DNA of 64,000 nucleotides from Heterodera schachtii (lineage: Eukaryota > Nematoda > Chromadorea > Rhabditida > Heteroderidae): positions 459,197 to 523,196 of the forward strand of contig SIJG01000032.1 of the NCBI GenBank assembly GCA_023374025.1, written 5' to 3'. Shown piece by piece: positions 50,426-62,539 of this stretch. Position numbers and translations under genes: made by a program. The notes below the pieces were generated by a model. It did not search any database. It had not been told where the DNA came from and worked only from the letters and a program-made list of their open reading frames with translations. Position 1 is the first letter of the stretch. Each line of letters starts with the position of its first letter.

Positions 50426-52243
50426 TTAATCTTTAACCGCGTTCTTCTCCTCTTTTTGGCACTTACAAAACAATTTCTTGCCGACGTAAGTCATCCAGTA
50501 CGCGTTTGTTACGGGGAAGAATTTGGACCATGAATTTGGACTAAAAATCTTTTTGTGCAAAAAACAAATGTTTTATTTCTACCCCACTGCATGCTTCATC
50601 ATCCTGTAGACTTTGAATTGGTAGTCGCCTTTGCCCTTGAATAAGCTTGGCGTTGGCTCATTGGCAAACACAGCGTCTTCTTGTTTGGACACACAAAATT
50701 AATGTCTCATTAATTTAAGGCCTTACCTTTTTGCAGTTTAATGCGCGACGATGTGAAGTTTATGATCGTGGCGCGCACACCCTTTGAGACCACAACAATC
50801 TGCTCACCACGGTACAAAAATCTTAAATTAAATAAGACGAGCAAATTTTTTTGAAAATTTTGCAATTGTAAAGAATTGCAATCCCTGATTTCAATCATTT
50901 TTTTGTAATGTTGTGCTAAAAACCAGGTTTAAAGGGTTTTCAAGGGTGCTGATTATGAATTTGAGCTCGGATTACCCAACTTGAAAACTGCACCCGAATT
51001 CGCACAAAAGTTGGAAAGTTTTTACAAGTGATGTATTTTTCTTTCTCCCTCCCAAATATGTTTTGCTACGAGCTATTTTCAGCTTACCGAATTTCCTCAT
51101 TGGGCGGGCATTGCTCCACGAGAATGTTACCGGTATGGAGGTCACGATGCTCGAAGGCGAGAACGTCTTCGGTGATGGCAAGTGACAGAGCAACTTGTTT
51201 AAAAAAGGAGACACATTCGTGGAAAATGGAGTCACGTTCGACTTCATTTTTGGTCTGCAAAAAATGAGAAAATACATTTTTTCTGTGTTTGCATTTAATT
51301 TTTTTCATCAGTTTAGGGATCATGACCAAAAATTGCGATTGGATTTTTGTTTTTTGGTCATGACTCCCAAGCTGATCAAAAAAGTGATCAAGGTTTTAAT
51401 AATAAAAAAAAGGATTTAAAAAATGATCAACAAATTTATTTATCATTTGTGTTGGTGTTTTTATTTGATTACTTTAATAAATTATTTTTTTGGGTATTAC
51501 TAAAACCTAAAATTGGCTTTTTGTGCCAGAAAAGTCCAAACAGGTCAATTTTTACCTTCGTTTTGATGTAAGAATCGAGGGCAGCTCCACAGTGTCTGAT
51601 TCCAATCAAAGTAAAATTTGCGGCCTTGTTTTCCCGTGGCAGGGGATTTTGCGCGTCTTTGTCTTTGGCGCAAAACTTCTTAAATTCCTCCGACAATGGG
51701 CCAGGGAATTCTCCCAATGAAAAATGTCAATTTAAAAGTGGTCACAAATTTGGCGTACTATTTCTGTATCTCTGTTAATAGAGAAAAACATAATCACATT
51801 GCTTTCTTTAAATTTTGCATACCGATAAAGAAAAACATTCAATAATTCAGCCATTTTTGGGAGTTATAAGGAAAAAAAATTTGAACGCTCATACCCAGGG
51901 GGTTGAATTATATGGACCAAAAATCGCGAAATATGGACATAAATATGCAAAAACATAGTCAGAAATTTTACGATTTGAAGAGTATAACTTCTCAAAAGCA
52001 AATTTCATTTAAAAATTCTAATAAGGGTTTTTTGGAAAAATGCTAAAATAATAACGTAAAATCAGGATATTTACAAAAATACCTACCTTGGACGACTTTT
52101 GCCATGACCAACGGGCTGAATGTTCGCGCAATGGGCGAAATGATTCCCACGTTTGTTGTTATGACCAGTTCGTTGAAGACCTGGTTCGCCGGCACGAGCA
52201 TGGGCTCGTCAGACTTTTCCGGTGTGGCAGCGAGTCGGATGAC
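50426..52243 (-). CDS. Haspin-like protein kinase, copy B (5' end not found)
   Basis: Minus-strand exons 52243-52087, 51710-51556, 51254-51088, 50821-50727, 50679-50583 and 50540-50426 join in phase to 261 codons with TAA at 50426-50428. Haspin hallmarks: [15 protein letters not shown] (catalytic loop, about 51139-51153), FLYRGEQIVVVSKGVRATII, GKGDYQFKVYRMM and C-terminal WSKFFPVTNAYWMTYVGKKL. Haspin phosphorylates histone H3 Thr3 in mitosis; nematodes carry many haspin-like paralogues. The metal-binding DFT/DYT Asp is replaced by Asn (INFT, codon 50758-50760), so this copy may be a pseudokinase. The upstream N-lobe with its Gly-rich loop is not found; the first exon opens at VIRLAATPEKSDEPMLVP. 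The second exon uses acceptor GGGAG|AATT. Confidence 0.7.
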
Positions 52244-52619
52244 CTTGCAAAAAATTATTTATTTGGTTAAAAAGTATTTAAAAACAGAGATTGAACCGGG
52301 GGAAGACGTGACCGGGTTTTGGGGGACCCAAAATATTTTAAAAATGTGAAAATATTTTTTGACTGCCCTAAGATAAATAAATTTTATCGATTTTTTCTAA
52401 TAAAGGAAATTTTTATGACTTTTGAAAAAATAAAAAATTTTTCGAAAAAGGGGGGGGCAAACTGAACTATTACCAATTTATTTATTTATTTCAAGATAAA
52501 ATATGAAAGAAAATTTTTTTACTTGAATAGCAAAAAAGTAATAATTCCCACCCAGTTCAGGGAAATTTTTAAAATCTGGGCCAAAAATAAAATGTTCGAT
52601 CGTTTTAAAATAATAGTAA

Positions 52620-54690
52620 AATTAAACAATTTTTGATCGCCTCCTTTTCTTTCTTCCCCTTGGCGGCGTTGTTAAAGAGCATAGCTCATCCAGAAACAGT
52701 TCGTTTGGAGCCAAAAACCAGCCCAGTTTTGGCTAAAAAATATTTGTGTGAAAAAAAACTTTCTTTCCACCTGTCTGCCTCCTGCATCATCCTGTAGATG
52801 TTGAATTGGTAGTCGCCATCTTTGCAGCTGACGCCCTTGCCGATGAAAAGTCCCGGATCCCTGGAGAGGTCGTCGAAGAACAAACGTTCATCTTGTTTGA
52901 ACACACAAAATTAGTGTCAAAAATTTAAGGCCTTACCCTTTCTCATATGCAATAACGTAAAGTCAATGATCGTCACGCGCACCCCGTTTGAGGCCACATC
53001 AAATTGCTGATTTCCGTACAAGAAACTAAAATTACATATGTTTTGAAATTTGGCATCGTAAAATAATTGCAATCCCTAATTTCAATCTTTTTTTGTGCTG
53101 AAACCAGTTTTAAGGGGTTTTAAAGGGGCCTAATTATGAGATTGAACTCGGATTTACTCAATTCTGTCAACTGGACCCGAATTCGAACAAGAGTTGGAAC
53201 TTTTTTCCAAGTGATGTATTTTTCTGCGTGAAAAGCTTAGAATTCATTTAACAATTATTTATTTTTGGTGTAAAATAATGCTTCAATTGTGGAGAAAATT
53301 GTGTCCTAGGAACAACAAATTTAATAATTTTTCTTCAGGTTTCTCCCTCCCAAAATTAATTTTTTAGCTAGGAGCCTATTTTCAGCTTACCGAATGTTCT
53401 TATTGTCCCAACAGTGCTCCACGAGAATGTTCCCGGTATGGAGGTCACGGTGTTCAAAATCGAAATTTTTTTCAGCAACCGCAAGGGCAAAGGCAATTTT
53501 ACGGAAAATGGAATACCGTTGTTCATTTTTGGTCTTCAAAAAATGAAAAATTTTATAGGTAAAACTTTTATTATGTAGAGCATAGCCGATTTGTGATTGG
53601 GTTTTTTTTTGCATTTTGGTCCTGACTCCAAAGCTGATCAAAAAAAGTGATCAAAGTTTTGAAAAAAGATTTAAAAATTATCAACGAAAATTTATTTGAT
53701 CACTTTAAGCGAGACAAAAAACCTCACCCCTTTGAAGGACCAAAAAAATTTTTGCTTATTGTTAAAACCTAAAAATTGGCCTTTTTACCAGAAAAGCCCA
53801 AGCATGGTTCAAAAAGGCAAAATTAATTGCTGGGGATCGTTCTAATAGGTTTTTTTGGAAAAAAAGTCAAAATAAGGAAATAAAATATGGAAATTTACAA
53901 AAATACCTACCTCGGACAACTTTTGCCATGACCAGCTTGATGAATGTTGGCGCGATATTTCCAAGTTCTGATGTGATGATCAGCTTGTTGAAAACCTGTT
54001 TGCCGGCACGAGCATGGGCTTGTCACCCTTTCCGGTGTGGCAGCGAGTCGGATCACCTTACAAAAAATGATTTGAATTCGGTAAAAAGCATTTAAAAACA
54101 GGGATTGAACCGGGGGAAAACACGTGACCGGGTTTTGGGGGACCCAAAATACATTCAAAATTTGGGCGTTTTTGGCTCTACCCCCAAATTTATCAGCAAA
54201 GTGACCAACATATTTAAAAAATGTCAATCCTTCGGAATTGGTGTTCCGACAGAAAAACGAGATTGAAATTTTCTTTGAGCTTTTTCTAGGGTAAAAAATG
54301 CACTGATAACAAACCCGAGCTCGGATTTTGCAAAATCGTTGATTGTCTATGATTTTTCTCATCAAGTTTTTACTTTCTAAAATTTTGTTGGCGGTAAATT
54401 CCATATTCTGAATGGTGTAAAGCGCATTGAGAAACAATTCGTATCATCTTTCATGTTGAGAATAGTTGATTTGCTATTTTAACTATTTTAGATTTTTTGG
54501 CACCGCTGCCAAAAGTGCTCGCAAGTGAACATTTCGAAAGGTAAGTGTCCAAACCCACTTTTAGAAACTTTTGACGATAGCATTTGCTATAATTTCTTAG
54601 CAGGGGATTTTCTGCTCTGTTGTTTTGCGTTTTTAACCGCTGAAACAACGTTGACATTGAGCCAGTGAAGTCCTAATAGAAAATGTCAAT
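52620..54690 (-). pseudogene. Haspin-like protein kinase, copy A, broken
   Basis: Tandem paralogue upstream of copy B on the same strand. Exon-like blocks: about 54677-54480 (MSTLFQRLKTQNNRAE), 54056-53911 (VIRLAATPE...), about 53535-53391 ([15 protein letters not shown]), about 53027-52938 (VRVTIIDFT), about 52890-52768 (LFIGKG, DGDYQFNIYRMMQE) and 52731-about 52622 (TNCFWMSYA). Compared with copy B, one base is missing near 54028, another near 53998, and the last exon meets a TAA after SYAL with the expected continuation one base out of frame. Unlike copy B it keeps the DFT Asp (52972-52974). The exon order shown is the genomic order; the 54.6-kb block precedes VIRLAATPE here but its homologue follows it in copy B, so exon order or assignment is uncertain. 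Confidence 0.6.
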
Positions 54691-55929
54691 TTAAAAGTGG
54701 CAACAAATTTGGCGTACTATTTCGTTATCTTTATTAATAGAGAAAAACTGAATTCACTGCTCTTAAAAACTTTTTTCCTTAGAGATTTTATTTATTTTTG
54801 CATATCAACAGAGAAAAATATAACACATCAATAATTCATCCATTTTTGGCTTATACATTATTTCACGAGTTAACGCTCATATCTTTTTTCTAAAAGGTCA
54901 AATTGCTTTGGATTTGCTTAGAAAAAGCTTATTCTCTTCGAGAAAATATGAATGATACCAAGATGCCTAAATTGGAGAATTGGATGGAAAAGTTTCAAAA
55001 AATTGTTTTATTTTGAATTGGGAGTCCAAAATGACTCGGCGTTTAACATAATTGCTACTCAAAAGCAATTTTCAAAAAATGTGCGTCACGAAAAATAAAA
55101 AGTAATCGGATTCTCATAATATATATTTTTCAGGCTGTTTGCCTTTCCTATCCAGTGTTTGAGCAAAACATTAAATAGTTTGCAAAACTTTTAGCAAAAC
55201 AATTAAAAAATGGTGTAGGATCGGAATATCTTAAAATTTCTAAAAACGATCTTTTTCATTGATCCACAAACGAGGTCACATAGAAGAACTTCTGATGAAT
55301 TTGTGCTTAGAATGTATGTGCAATTCATAAGAATTTTAACGATTTGTTTTGAAAAAATCTGTCACAAAATATGCTAAATTTTGGTGCTAATTTCATTAAA
55401 TTTAATAATAAAAATTATTTTTGCAATGCCCAGCTCTATATTTTTTTAGGAGTCAACGGCATTCCGTCACTGGTCAATGGGCAATTCGTCAACAAATAAA
55501 ACATATTTTGGTAAAACGATATGAAAATGTAATTATAAAAAAAATTATATAATAATTTATTTTTTTTAGTGATGTCATAATTATTTTTAAATTAAAAATA
55601 TTTTAAAAATAATTTTCAAATAGACAGAGTTATGTAAAATATTGTAAAATCCTTATATTTCGTTTAAACTTTTTTTAACTGATTCAAAATCAAAAACAAA
55701 GTGAAAAGAAATTAAACATAGAAAATGAAATGAGCCGCTTTCATACGAATAGAATTAAAAATTCATTTAAATTTTGTTCAGCCCTGGTCTCAATCTTCAA
55801 TAATTGTTCCGTGCTCGAACGTAGTATTAAACATTTTTTTGAAAAATTTAAGGGCCACGTAATTCAGATTTCGAAAAATGATTCGATAACAAATAAGCAC
55901 ATAATTGGCATAAATGAATCACCGCTTAC
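54691..55929. other. AT-rich region, no gene recognised
   Basis: No convincing exon. The plus ORF 55730-55939 has no recognisable domain and overlaps decayed F-box-family sequence on the other strand. Confidence 0.5.
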
Positions 55930-56162
55930 CGCATTTTAATCCAAATTTGAATAAATTTCAGCGCCCATTTGCTAGTTTTGAAGTGTTCGTCCACTTAATA
56001 GTCAAACGGCGCTGATCATTGCAATTTCCAGTCCATGTTGAAAAGGCGTAAGCAAATGTAACACCGCCAGCCAACAGTCAAGGTGATGAAGCTGAAAAAG
56101 GAAAACAAATTTTGAAATTATAAATTATAAATTGGGATTTTAATTACATTGCTTTTGCCATT
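55930..56162 (-). pseudogene. Decayed 5' fragment of the F-box-like family
   Basis: Minus strand: ATG at about 56162 (MAKAM), GT-AG intron, then from about 56094 HHLDCWLAVLHLLTPFQ and GLEIAMIS, closely matching the LAVFHLLTPFQLGLGIAMIS of the gene at the window start. One base is missing just after ATGATCAG relative to that gene (56007-56012), TAA/TGA codons follow, and similarity fades after about 55940. A dead paralogue. Confidence 0.7.
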
Positions 56163-58429
56163 TTTCCACTGCTTGTTTTGGGTTGTCCGATATTTTATTT
56201 GGGCAAATTATTAAACAATTTTCGATGGAATTGAATTAGCTTAAAAATGAAAAAGAAAATTATGCAAGTATAAAAATCCCGAAATATGTAAATAAAAAAC
56301 ATTTGAACGTCAGTAAATTAAAAAAATAATAATTAATTTATTAAAAACAATAGGAGCTTAGGAGCAAATCATGGACCGGGATAACCGGGAATTTTGTCCA
56401 GTACCGGTTCGAACATCACTGGGTGAATAACATGGAATAATTATGTAAAAATTTATTAATTAATTGAAATTAATTTTATCAGCCAATAGAAAAGGTAAAA
56501 ATGGAAAAATGAATGTTATGACCGAGCGACAATTAAAAAAGGGGAGGGGAAAATTGATTAGGATTACAATTAAACAAATGTACATGAATTGAGAGGTCAA
56601 AGGAGAAAAGGAGAATTAATTGAAGACAAATTAAATAATGAATGCAGAGAAGAAAGGGAAATCGAAGCAATGCTCAGAGATCAGGCATTGCTCCGTTTTG
56701 ATTCTTTATAACTATTAGTTGTTTGGTCAAAAATAGGTCTAGAAAATTTAGAAAAGTTTGCATTTTCTAAATTTGTAAATTTTATTTTGTAAAATTCAAA
56801 AATACTTAAAACGACATAAAAATATTTCTGAAAAGAAAGTTATAAAACGATGAATGATCAACATTTACTATCTTTACGTTTGATTATATTAATGTTTTTT
56901 GATGGTTGTATTGAAATTATATTTTTTATTCTTATTTAGAGAGTGATTTAAAAATGTGGGATAATATTTAAAAAATATTATAATTTGCATTTATTTATAT
57001 AGACAATTAATTTTCGTTTATATGTATATATAATTATTTTAGTTTATTTATTGCTGTTCTTAAATTATTCTATTTATAATTATTATTATTCCATTATACC
57101 TCTTGATTTTCGAACAACATTTTCGCTGTATACTTCAACCATAATAAATTTGTTGTTAGGTACAAATTTCTAAGGATTAAATATTTTTTGTTTTCACATT
57201 TTTTTTATTATAACTTACAAATTGTTTATAAAAAAAATTATAATCTAGTTTCTTAACATGAAAAAGATAATTATTATATTATATTATATTTCGCCCATCT
57301 CTTGTCTTTATGAAATAATATTTCTTTTATTATATGAAAATGAATACATTTATTTGTATCTAGTTAATATATATTCCTTTTAGTTTCTCTCGTATAGATT
57401 CCGATTCCAATGCTCCAATTTGATCTTTCTTTATAAATTTTATTATTGTTATTATTATTTTTGTTTTATAGTATAAAATTATTTAAATTATTATTTTAAA
57501 TGTGCTAACAAAAGAATTAGTTTTATTTATAGAAATATTTTTATTTATAAGCAAAATTAATTTAAATATTTATTCCATTTTATTTATATTCAAAATTAAT
57601 ATATTATATTTATTGGATTTTTATTGATATTTAAAATTAATTTACTTTATTTATGTGCCTCTTTGTAATATATTATTATAGTTGCTATCTATTCATTATA
57701 ATCTTGAATGTTGTCGTACTTATTCCTAGTTCAGATGTGATGACAGTAATATTTATTTGTTAAATTATAGAATTATTAACTGCCCATTAAAAATAAGCAT
57801 ATATTTGAAAACAATGCTTATTTGTATAATAATTAATTTTAGTATATGTATTAGTGTATTTGGAAGAATTACAATTATTTCTAATATTTTTAGTTTTCTT
57901 TCTTATGGATAATTAAAATGTTTATTTTGTTGCTTTATGTTGAAAAATACATTTTTATATTATTAATTTATGTAACGCATTGTTAAAAAATGGAGCATTA
58001 AATACGAAAGTGTTTTAATTTTATTTATATATATATATTTATCATTAAATTATTCAATAAGTAATCGGTGCTAATTAGCTAATCAGTGTATTATGTGTGT
58101 ATATCTTTATTATATGAGTAATTAATTTGTCTATTTATGAGGATATGTCTTTTTTGCTAAATTTATTTGTATTTATTTAAATGCATATCTTTTAAAATAT
58201 TCAGTTTATAATTACTACTATCTATTCCTTTTAATTCTTGCTGTGTAGATTACAATGTTCAAACTTTATTATGGTCCTTTATATTTTTAATATTTTTTTA
58301 TATTAAAAATCTTTAGTGACAATAAAAAAAATTTTTTTTTGCAGATTTCTTTTATGAAAGTACATATTTAATTTTTATAAAAGAACATTAAAATAAATTA
58401 TGATAAGAATTTTTGGTCAAAATTCGGTA

Positions 58430-60010
58430 AAACCCTGAAACAAATTAAAGAAATTCTTAACAAAAACGCAGTAAAACGAAAAATAAAACCCTAAGAATTG
58501 TACTTCTAATAAATTTACAAAAAAAGTTAAAAATTAAAAAATAAAACAAAAGTGAACAAATTTAAAAAACCAACGCTCTTAAAAATAGCTGAAAATTGTT
58601 TGAACTTTACCCCAAAAACGCTTAAATGTACTTAATTTGCACTGTAAAAATGTTTAACGCATTGTTATAAAATGGTGTATTAAATAAAAATGCTATTCTT
58701 AATTGGTGTCATTCGAAAGCTCTTGGTCATTCAAGTCTAAAAAGAGTGAATGAAGTCGAAGCATAGCAATCTGCTGAGTGCAATTCTAACATAAAACTTT
58801 ATGAAATAATTTTGTTATTTTGTAGTACTGAAGTGTTTATTTTCATTGGGACTCAGTTGTTCGAGCGCTCAGCAGATTGCTATGATTCGACTTCGTTCAC
58901 TGTTTTTAGACTTACATCAGCAAAAACATCAGAATGATACCAAATTTGTCAGGATTCGACCGTTTCAAAAATCTCCCGTATAAGTCAGGAGTGCCAAAAT
59001 TTCAGAATCTATATATTTTTAAGATTTACTTAGGCCGACCTAATAATATATCATGCATCTTAAGTCATATCTCTTTTTTGGTTATTTTTATTTAAACAAG
59101 AGAAAAATCATTATATAATGCATCGAGTTTTCCTCTAAAGGAATGCTTTTTATATATTTTTTAAATTTATATATTTTATTTTCTTTCGACAATATTTTTA
59201 GATAAACTAAATATTTATTATAATTGAAAATGCTATTTTGTTGTATTATACATGAAACTTTGTTTTTTTTTTAATTTAATGGTTTAAGAGTTTTAAACAA
59301 TTTATATGAATATATATATATATATATATATATTTTAAGAAAATCATGGTGTTCGACCGTTTTAAAATAATCATGAAACTCCAACAATTTTCTGATCGTT
59401 ATTATTTTTCTTTTTTGTTAAATCGAAATTTTTTCATTTCATTTTTATATTAATGGGTAAAATGGGAATTTAATTTTTAAGTAAATAGTAATTTGAATTT
59501 TGGTCGATTTTATGTAATGAATTTAGATTTAGTTTTAATGGTGTAAATTCTCAAATCAATATTCAATAATTGTTTTTAATTTTATTCAAATTAATTACTA
59601 ATTATTTTTTATTTTGCTAGTGTTTTTGCTTGTTTATTTTAAAACTTATCATAAATATAAATATGTTCATTTGTATTTTTTAGTTTTTATAAATAAAATA
59701 ATCGTCTCGTTTCTCCTGCAAAAGCGATATATGCAGAATAAATTTTCGTTTATTTTATAATAAAATTATTTATTTTAATTTATTTATTTCTATTCGTAAA
59801 TGTTCAATTTATAATTACTTATTATTTCATTATATCCCTTAATGACCGAGAAACATTTTTTGTGCTATGTATCTCATCCATAATAAATTTGTTTTTAAAT
59901 ACAAATTTGTAAGGATTTATACATTTTTTTTGTTTCACATATTTCTTTTATTGTAATTTAAAATAATTGAGATTTTTTTTATAGAAACAAAATTCTTTGT
60001 TTCTGTAGTT
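58430..60010. repeat. Segmental duplication, copy 1 (copy 2 at 62540-63960)
   Basis: Three collinear matching segments: 58430-58575 with 62540-62670 (ACAAAAACGCAGTAAAAC), 59035-59220 with 62925-63110 (TATATCATGCATCTTAAGTC, nearly identical over about 180 bp) and 59730-60010 with 63625-63905 (TGCAGAATAAATTTTCGTTT). A third partial copy of the last part lies at about 57130-57230. Confidence 0.8.
58697..58995. mobile_element. Fragment related to the 17651-18588 TIR element
   Basis: Shares GTCATTCGAAAGCTCTTG, CATTGGGACTCAGTTGT, CGACTTCGTTCA and AATGATACCAAATTTGTC in the order and orientations seen in the interior and inner TIRs of the 17.6-kb element, but outer TIRs are missing. It still folds: AGCAATCTGCTGAG and CTCAGCAGATTGCT are inverted. 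Confidence 0.65.
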
Positions 60011-62539
60011 TGTATTATGTAATTAATGAAAACAAATTATTTTTAGTATAAGTAGCAGCTAATGATATTTATATTTAATTTGAGAAAATTTTTCTCACGT
60101 CCTTTTCACCCTTAAATAAACTTGGCGTTGGCTTGACGCAGAATTATTTTGTTTATTTTTTAGTTACGTTTTATTAAAATTTTATTTTGTTGCTTATATT
60201 GTAAAATGTTTTTTTACAATAGTACTTTATGTAAGCATGTTTCTAAAAAAATAATTATTTTAAAATGATAGATTTGTAATTAAATTAAATTATTTAACTA
60301 TAGAATTAATTTATATTCATTAGTATGTTAAATAAATTTAGCTTTATGATGCAAAATTTTTTTATTTACGTTCGTCTCTGTTAAAATTTCAATTTTTATT
60401 TCTATTTATTCCTTTAAATTATTGATCTTTCTGTTCTTAATGTTAGAATAATTATTTAAATTATCATCATCCATTGTCTAATTAACTCTTTCATGATTAT
60501 TGAATGGAAAGATTTTTCATTGATCTTTTTTTCATGATAAAACTCAAAAATAATCATTAAAATATTGCAATTTTAAACATTTTTAATTATACTCACATTT
60601 CATTAAATAGTTTATTTTTTTCATTTTTGCAATTATTTCAAACTTCATTATGCGTTGTTCTATATGATAGATACAATTTTGTTGCCTAATATGCAAACTT
60701 CCAAATTCGTAATAATTTGGACGTGTTGGCATCATCTCCATGATCATTTATTCTCTGAAATGTCAACAAATTCTCTATCATTTATCACATTATAATTTTC
60801 CTCTCCCATTATTTCTTTAATGGCATTTTTTAATGTAAAATTTTTTTATATGCTGTTTTTCATCTTTTTGATATCAATTGCTAATTTTTTCAATTCAGAT
60901 GATAATTTATGTGATAAAATTTTTAATGATTTTTTGAATTTCTAATTTTCCAAACTATTAGTACCGATAATGCATGTTTTAATTAGCATGGAATTCAAAT
61001 GATTTTTAATTTCCCGTTTTAATCACACTCATAATTTCATAATTATTTGATAAAAAAAGAGATTTTTCGCTTCTTGAAAAAATGTTATCCAAATAAAAAC
61101 ATGAAGCATTTGCTTCCGTCGAATTAAAAAAAAATTGTTATGATAAATGCAATAAATGTCAATAATATTAAATAATATTATTATTTTTAATTTTGGCGCC
61201 TTATTTGTTATATCTTTTGGAATAAAAATTGCCATTATTCGGTGAAATCCAAATTTCCAAATCCGCACGGCGCTTATCGGTGCCGAGGAACAAATGAACT
61301 CCTATTTTTTCTTTAAAAATTGGCATAAAATTGCAAAATTTTAAATTTAATAAATGTTCATAAACTATCAATAATACTATTTTTCTATTGATTGTGTTTT
61401 CTTTAAAAATTGGGTCCAAAATCGCAAAATTGGGAAATCTTTTGCGAAAATCTGTTAACACATCTCATTAAAAATCCCCCAAAAAAATTTCTCCGGCGGT
61501 GCCTATTGGAACCGCCGGACTTTCCCCTGACCCCAAAAGTTTATTGGAAAAAGCGTGCCGAAATAAGTGTTGTGAAAATATAAAGAAAAAAATATATAAA
61601 AATCATTAGAGGAAACAAAAAAAAAATAGAAAAAATTCTTTTCGACAAAAAGCACAAAAAAAAATTGTATAAAAATTAACTTTTTTTTATTGCATATGAT
61701 AAAAAAATGTTGCACCCATTTTTCCCGTTATTTCCTTGGGAATCAGTATATAGTTGTCCTTGGGAAGAGTTTTTTCAATGGGAGCACTTCTTTAGGACAA
61801 AACACTGTTAAGAACTCTGAGTCTGAAAAAACCTGTTAAAATTGTCTTAAATACCAAGAAATGAAAAAAAAATAACAAATTTCACTCAAAAAGTGCTCAC
61901 ATATTAATGGTTTTGCTGATCATCCATCATCTGTTTGCTTATTTTGATTAATTTCAATGAAATTAGACGATTTTAAAATATTTTTCTCATGACAATTTGG
62001 GTTTTGATTATTTTTGTGAAATTATCCATTTTACATTTTTTCATTCTCCCATCCTTGGCCAATTATTTATAGTAAAATCAAAAGAACAAATCTTTTGGTT
62101 TATGTATATGATGATTTTTTATAATTTTAATTAATGCAGATAAAATTGGTGAAGATTTTTAGAAAAATTCAGGCGAAATAACTAATATTCGACATCACTG
62201 AATTTCGTTGTAGTAAATGTTTAATGTAGTTCTAAAAAATTGAAATTAGTTTAATTTGGCACTATAATTTTGTGACAGCAAATTTGACGAAACTCTTTCT
62301 GTTTTACAGAATGTATATTGTACCGTGATCGGAAAATACGTCAGTGATAAAAATATTTTTAAATAAAAATATGTAGCATTAAGCATTGTAGTATTAAAAA
62401 AATCTTATATGAACTTCGATCTGAATTCCGAACCCCAGACCCGAATTTGAACAAAGTTTAGCATTTATGGTTCAAAACCGATTTAAATGCATGAAAACAA
62501 ACTGAAAGCCATCAACCCTTCAATAATGGATCATTTACG

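Larger units (their letters stand above)
57711..60140. pseudogene. Scattered haspin-gene relics
   Basis: Three short matches to the haspin copies: about 57719-57745 (TTCCTAGTTCAGATGTGATGA versus TTCCAAGTTCTGATGTGATGA at 53960), about 59343-59395 (CGACCGTTTTAAAATAAT versus CGATCGTTTTAAAATAAT at 52599, continuing to GATCG) and about 60108-60133 (CTTAAATAAACTTGGCGTTG versus CTTGAATAAGCTTGGCGTTG at 50635). They occur in the same orientation as the haspin genes read along the plus strand. Confidence 0.45.

Noticed and set aside
55730..55939. Plus-strand ORF of 69 residues
   Set aside because: No recognised domain; partly overlaps decayed F-box-family sequence on the other strand.
61029..61715. 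Three minus-strand ORFs in AT-rich DNA
   Set aside because: Low-complexity Phe/Ile/Lys sequence containing D2 repeat pieces; no splice or start context.
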